NCBI RefSeq assembly: GCF_028765165.1
Contig: NZ_JARADB010000011.1
Span: 1-64,000, forward strand
Direction of reading: 5' to 3'
Source: Paenibacillus sp. MAHUQ-63
GTDB lineage: Bacteria > Bacillota > Bacilli > Paenibacillales > NBRC-103111
Length of the DNA stretch: 64,000 bases
The notes beneath the pieces were generated by a model, which saw only the letters and a program-made list of their open reading frames with translations, did not search any database and was not told the DNA's origin. The position numbers and the translations under genes are program-made. Below, piece by piece: positions 60,940 through 64,000 of this stretch. Numbering within the stretch: position 1 is the stretch's first letter; every line of letters begins with the position of its first letter.

Positions 60940-60968
60940 TTGCATCAAAGATTTAAAAAGAGTATAAT
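60940..60968 (+). promoter_or_regulatory. uvrB promoter with weak LexA-like site
   Basis: TTGCAT (60940-60945), 17 bp and TATAAT (60963-60968). A partial SOS box, AGAACAAACATTCT (60978-60991), sits just after the start site, where LexA would act. It keeps only GAAC and TTC of CGAACnnnnGTTCG, so the site is doubtful. No other gene lies in 60863-61120. Confidence 0.55.
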
Positions 60969-61120
60969 GGAAAAACCAGAACAAACATTCTTATGACGGA
61001 TGTAAATGATTGCCATCATATATGCAGGAAGGTTCCATAACTTTCTTTATCGGAAACATAAAATAGAAAATGAATAGGCTAAAAGTCCGATTTATTATCA
61101 ATAAGAGCAGGTGATTAGTG

Positions 61121-63118
61121 ATGAGTGAACTTGTCAAAAGCTCAAGGAAATTCGAGCTTGTATCCGAATTTTCTCCGCAGGGCGACCAGCCTCAAGCCAT
61201 TGAGGAAATCGTAAAAAGCATTCAAGCCGGCAATAAACACCAGACGCTTCTGGGAGCTACGGGCACAGGGAAAACGTTCACTGCGGCGCAGGTGATTGCG
61301 AAGCTGAATCGGCCGACCTTGATTATTGCGCATAACAAAACGTTAGCCGCACAGCTGTGCAGCGAATTCAAAGAATTTTTCCCCCACAATGCCGTCTCCT
61401 ACTTCGTCAGTTACTATGATTACTACCAGCCAGAAGCCTACATCGCCTCCTCTGACACCTACATCGAGAAAGATTCCAGCATCAATGAAGAGATTGATAA
61501 GCTTCGCCACTCGGCGACAAGCTCTCTATTCGAGCGCCGTGATGTCATTATCGTCGCCAGCGTATCGTGCATTTACGGTTTGGGTTCGCCAATCGAATAT
61601 GGCAACATGCTGCTGTCTTTGCGCGTAGGAATGGAGAAGTCGCGGAACGAGATTCTGCACAAACTGGTAGATATTCAATATCAGCGGAATGATCTGAACT
61701 TCGTGCGCGGGACGTTCCGTGTTCGCGGGGATGTGGTGGAAATTTTCCCGGCTTCCCATGGGGAACAGGCGGTAAGAGTTGAACTGTTCGGCGATGAAAT
61801 CGAGCGGATCACCGAGATTAACGTGCTGACCGGCGAAATCATCGGCGAACGCGAGCATATCGCGATCTTCCCGGCGTCTCACTTCGTAACGCGCGAAGAT
61901 ACGATGAAGCGAGCGCTCGTCAACATCGAGCGTGAGCTGGAGGAGCGTCTTGCCGAGCTGAAGGAGCAAGGCAAGCTGCTGGAGGCTCAGCGCCTGGAGC
62001 AGCGGACGCGTTACGATATGGAAATGATGCAGGAAATGGGCTTCTGCTCCGGCATCGAGAACTACTCCGGACCGCTCACGTTCCGGGAGCGCGGAGCTAC
62101 GCCTTATACGCTGCTGGATTATTTCCCGGACGACATGCTGTTCATGGTCGACGAGTCGCACGTGACGCTGCCGCAAATCCGCGCGATGTACAACGGGGAT
62201 AGAGCGAGGAAAGAGGTGCTTGTCGAGCATGGCTTCCGCCTGCCTTCGGCGCTCGATAACCGGCCGCTGCGCTTTGAGGAATTCGAAGAGAAAGTTAACC
62301 AGATTTTATATATATCGGCCACTCCGGGACCTTACGAATTAGAGCATTGCCCGTATATGACGCAGCAAATTATTCGTCCGACGGGGCTGCTCGATCCTAT
62401 TATTGAAGTAAGGCCGACCAAGGGCCAGATCGATGACTTGCTTGCGGAGATCCAAGATAGGATCCGGAAGGACGAGCGCGTGCTCGTGACGACGCTGACG
62501 AAGAAGATGGCGGAAGATTTGACGGATTATTTCAAAGAAATCGGCGTTAAAGTGCGGTATTTGCATTCGGATATTAAAACATTCGAGCGGATGCAGATTT
62601 TGCGCGATTTGCGTCTCGGCACCTTTCATGTGCTGATCGGGATCAACCTGCTGAGAGAAGGGCTGGATTTGCCGGAGGTTTCGCTGGTTGCCATTCTCGA
62701 CGCGGACAAAGAAGGATTCCTGCGCTCGGAGCGCTCCATGATCCAAACGATTGGCCGTGCGGCGCGTAATGCCGAAGGCCGGGTCATCATGTACGGGGAC
62801 AAAATAACGGAATCCATGGACAAAGCCATTAGCGAGACGAATCGCCGCCGGAGCATTCAGGAAGCCTACAATGCGAAGATGGGCATAACGCCGCAAACGA
62901 TCGCCAAGAAAGTTCGCGACGTTATTGAGGCGACGAAGGTCGCCGAGCAGAAGTCCGACTATCTGGCGGACGTGAAGGGCGCGAAGATGTCGAAGAAAGA
63001 CCGCACGTCGCTTATCGAGCGTTTGGAAAGCGAAATGAAGGAAGCGGCGAAAAACTTGCAGTTCGAACGGGCGGCGCAGCTGCGTGACGCTATTATGGAA
63101 ATGAAAGCTGAAGCCTAG
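61121..63118 (+). CDS. uvrB: Excinuclease ABC subunit B
   Basis: A 665-residue damage-recognition helicase of nucleotide excision repair. Walker A GATGTGKT (45-52), the beta-hairpin region YYDYYQPEAYIASSD, the motif DESHVTLPQIRAMY, and motif VI QTIGRAARNAEGRVI are intact. The C-terminal UVR domain (LIERLESEMKEAAKNLQFERAAQLRD) binds UvrC. ATG 61121 is preferred over the GTG one codon earlier; GCAGGTGAT is the SD. uvrA follows 36 bp downstream. Confidence 0.97.
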   Translation: MSELVKSSRKFELVSEFSPQGDQPQAIEEIVKSIQAGNKHQTLLGATGTGKTFTAAQVIAKLNRPTLIIAHNKTLAAQLCSEFKEFFPHNAVSYFVSYYDYYQPEAYIASSDTYIEKDSSINEEIDKLRHSATSSLFERRDVIIVASVSCIYGLGSPIEYGNMLLSLRVGMEKSRNEILHKLVDIQYQRNDLNFVRGTFRVRGDVVEIFPASHGEQAVRVELFGDEIERITEINVLTGEIIGEREHIAIFPASHFVTREDTMKRALVNIERELEERLAELKEQGKLLEAQRLEQRTRYDMEMMQEMGFCSGIENYSGPLTFRERGATPYTLLDYFPDDMLFMVDESHVTLPQIRAMYNGDRARKEVLVEHGFRLPSALDNRPLRFEEFEEKVNQILYISATPGPYELEHCPYMTQQIIRPTGLLDPIIEVRPTKGQIDDLLAEIQDRIRKDERVLVTTLTKKMAEDLTDYFKEIGVKVRYLHSDIKTFERMQILRDLRLGTFHVLIGINLLREGLDLPEVSLVAILDADKEGFLRSERSMIQTIGRAARNAEGRVIMYGDKITESMDKAISETNRRRSIQEAYNAKMGITPQTIAKKVRDVIEATKVAEQKSDYLADVKGAKMSKKDRTSLIERLESEMKEAAKNLQFERAAQLRDAIMEMKAEA

Positions 63119-63131
63119 AGGGCTTCAGCTT
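63105..63131 (+). other. Intercistronic hairpin with the uvrB stop codon in its loop
   Basis: AAGCTGAAGCC (63105-63115) pairs perfectly with GGCTTCAGCTT (63121-63131), with loop TAGAG containing the uvrB stop. No T tail follows, so it is more likely an RNA-processing or stability element than a terminator. Confidence 0.5.
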
Positions 63132-63154
63132 CACATAGGAGAGGAAGGTTACAC

Positions 63155-64000
63155 GTGTCTAGAGATCAAATCGTCATTAAAGGAGCTAGAGCTCATAATC
63201 TGAAAAATATCGATGTTACGATCCCGCGCGATAAGTTCGTCGTTCTGACGGGCCTCAGCGGCTCGGGTAAATCGTCGCTGGCCTTTGATACGATTTATGC
63301 CGAGGGGCAGCGCAGATACGTCGAATCGCTGTCTGCTTATGCCAGACAATTCCTCGGGAACATGGATAAGCCGGACGTAGACTCCATTGACGGTCTGTCG
63401 CCGGCTATTTCCATTGATCAGAAGACGACAAGCCGCAACCCTCGGTCCACAGTGGGTACCGTAACGGAGATTTATGACTATCTGCGATTGCTGTTCGCCC
63501 GCATCGGACGTCCGCATTGTCCGACCCACGGCATTGAGATTACTTCCCAGACCGTGGAACAAATGGTCGACCGCATTATGGAATACCCGGAACGCACGAA
63601 GCTGCAAATTTTGGCACCGCTCGTTTCGGGGCGCAAAGGCGAGCATACGAAGCTGTTCACCGATGTTCAGAAGCAGGGCTTCGTCAGGGTGCGTGTGAAC
63701 GGGGAGACGATGGATCTCGCCGAGAAGATTGAGCTGGATAAGAACAAGAAGCATTCGATCGACGTCGTTGTCGACCGGATTGTTATTAAAGAGGATGTTC
63801 AGACTCGTCTTGCCGATTCTTTGGAAACGGCATTGAAGCTGGCGAACGGACGAGTGATTGTCGATATTATCGACCAAGAGGAGCTCATGTTCAGCCAGAA
63901 TCTCGCTTGTCCGGAATGCGGCTTCAGTGTAGAAGAGCTGGCTCCGAGAATGTTTTCCTTCAACAGCCCGTTCGGGGCTTGCCCGGAATGCGATGGACTC
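63155..64000 (+). CDS. uvrA: Excinuclease ABC subunit A (3'-truncated by window)
   Basis: The first 282 codons of the damage-sensing ATPase UvrA. The start is GTG 63155 with GGAGAGGAAGG upstream. Visible are VIKGARAHNLKNIDV, Walker A GLSGSGKS (33-40), QRRYVESLSAYARQFLG, and the cysteine pairs CPEC of the first zinc region near the end. The frame is open to the window edge, so this is truncation by the window rather than a break. Confidence 0.96.
   Translation, partial: MSRDQIVIKGARAHNLKNIDVTIPRDKFVVLTGLSGSGKSSLAFDTIYAEGQRRYVESLSAYARQFLGNMDKPDVDSIDGLSPAISIDQKTTSRNPRSTVGTVTEIYDYLRLLFARIGRPHCPTHGIEITSQTVEQMVDRIMEYPERTKLQILAPLVSGRKGEHTKLFTDVQKQGFVRVRVNGETMDLAEKIELDKNKKHSIDVVVDRIVIKEDVQTRLADSLETALKLANGRVIVDIIDQEELMFSQNLACPECGFSVEELAPRMFSFNSPFGACPECDGL

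Noticed and set aside
60978..60991. Firm LexA box at uvrB
   Set aside because: Three of the ten fixed positions differ from the consensus; kept only as a weak note in the promoter entry.

Overview
The window reads as a chromosomal segment of a spore-forming, flagellated, S-layer-bearing Firmicute, most likely Paenibacillus or a close relative. The evidence is a pair of SLH-domain surface proteins, an alpha/beta-type small acid-soluble spore protein, several secreted proteins with copper amine oxidase-like stalk domains, strong AGGAGG ribosome sites with ATG/GTG/TTG starts, and a gene order close to the degSU-comF-flagellar-secA-prfB-ftsEX-uvrBA stretch of Bacillus subtilis. No rRNA, tRNA, insertion sequence, prophage or CRISPR array was seen.

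Layout. (1) 1-10.6 kb, surface and housekeeping genes: the 3' end of one S-layer gene, a complete paralogue after it with two possible in-frame starts, two small exported proteins, a spore SASP, metK behind a structured leader, a heptad-repeat coiled-coil protein and a secreted phosphodiester glycosidase-family protein. (2) 10.6-16.2 kb: degS-degU, a small anchored unknown protein, comFA-comFC and yvyF. (3) 16.3-34.9 kb, late flagellar genes: flgM-flgN-flgK-flgL-yviE-fliW-csrA-hag, an AT-rich flagellin-glycosylation island, flaG-fliD-fliS-fliT, and an acyltransferase with a second, unassigned domain. (4) 34.9-41 kb: a DnaA-box cluster, a cold-shock gene, hpf, secA, prfB with its programmed frameshift, and yvjA. 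(5) 41.4-49.6 kb: a complete argCJBDFGH operon behind tandem ARG-box-like operators. (6) 49.6-52.8 kb, minus strand: DUF1700/DUF4097 and VanW-family genes. (7) 53-59 kb: ftsE-ftsX, an M23 hydrolase, a CtpB-type protease and minJ. (8) 59.2-60.8 kb, minus strand: the motAB stator. (9) 61.1-64 kb: uvrB and the start of uvrA.

How the parts work together. The flagellar block carries the FliW-CsrA-flagellin switch: two CsrA-type sites (GGA in a hairpin loop and in the SD) precede hag. SigD-like promoters precede flgM, hag and probably flaG; those of flgM and flaG lie inside the terminator hairpin of the preceding operon. Between hag and flaG sit two TPR-containing glycosyltransferases and four enzymes that match the WbpA/B/E/D route to UDP-2,3-diacetamido-2,3-dideoxyglucuronate, suggesting that flagellin carries a diacetamido-uronate glycan. 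The arginine operon encodes the cyclic (ArgJ-recycling) pathway from N-acetylglutamyl-phosphate formation to arginine. The ftsEX block pairs the divisome ABC system with a coiled-coil M23 hydrolase.

The most interesting unexplained items are the metK leader with competing helices, the DnaA-box cluster at 34.86-34.98 kb, the flagellar promoters buried in terminators, the diacetamido-uronate island, a four-copy 21-bp intergenic repeat at 59 kb and a possible pseudoknot upstream of argC.
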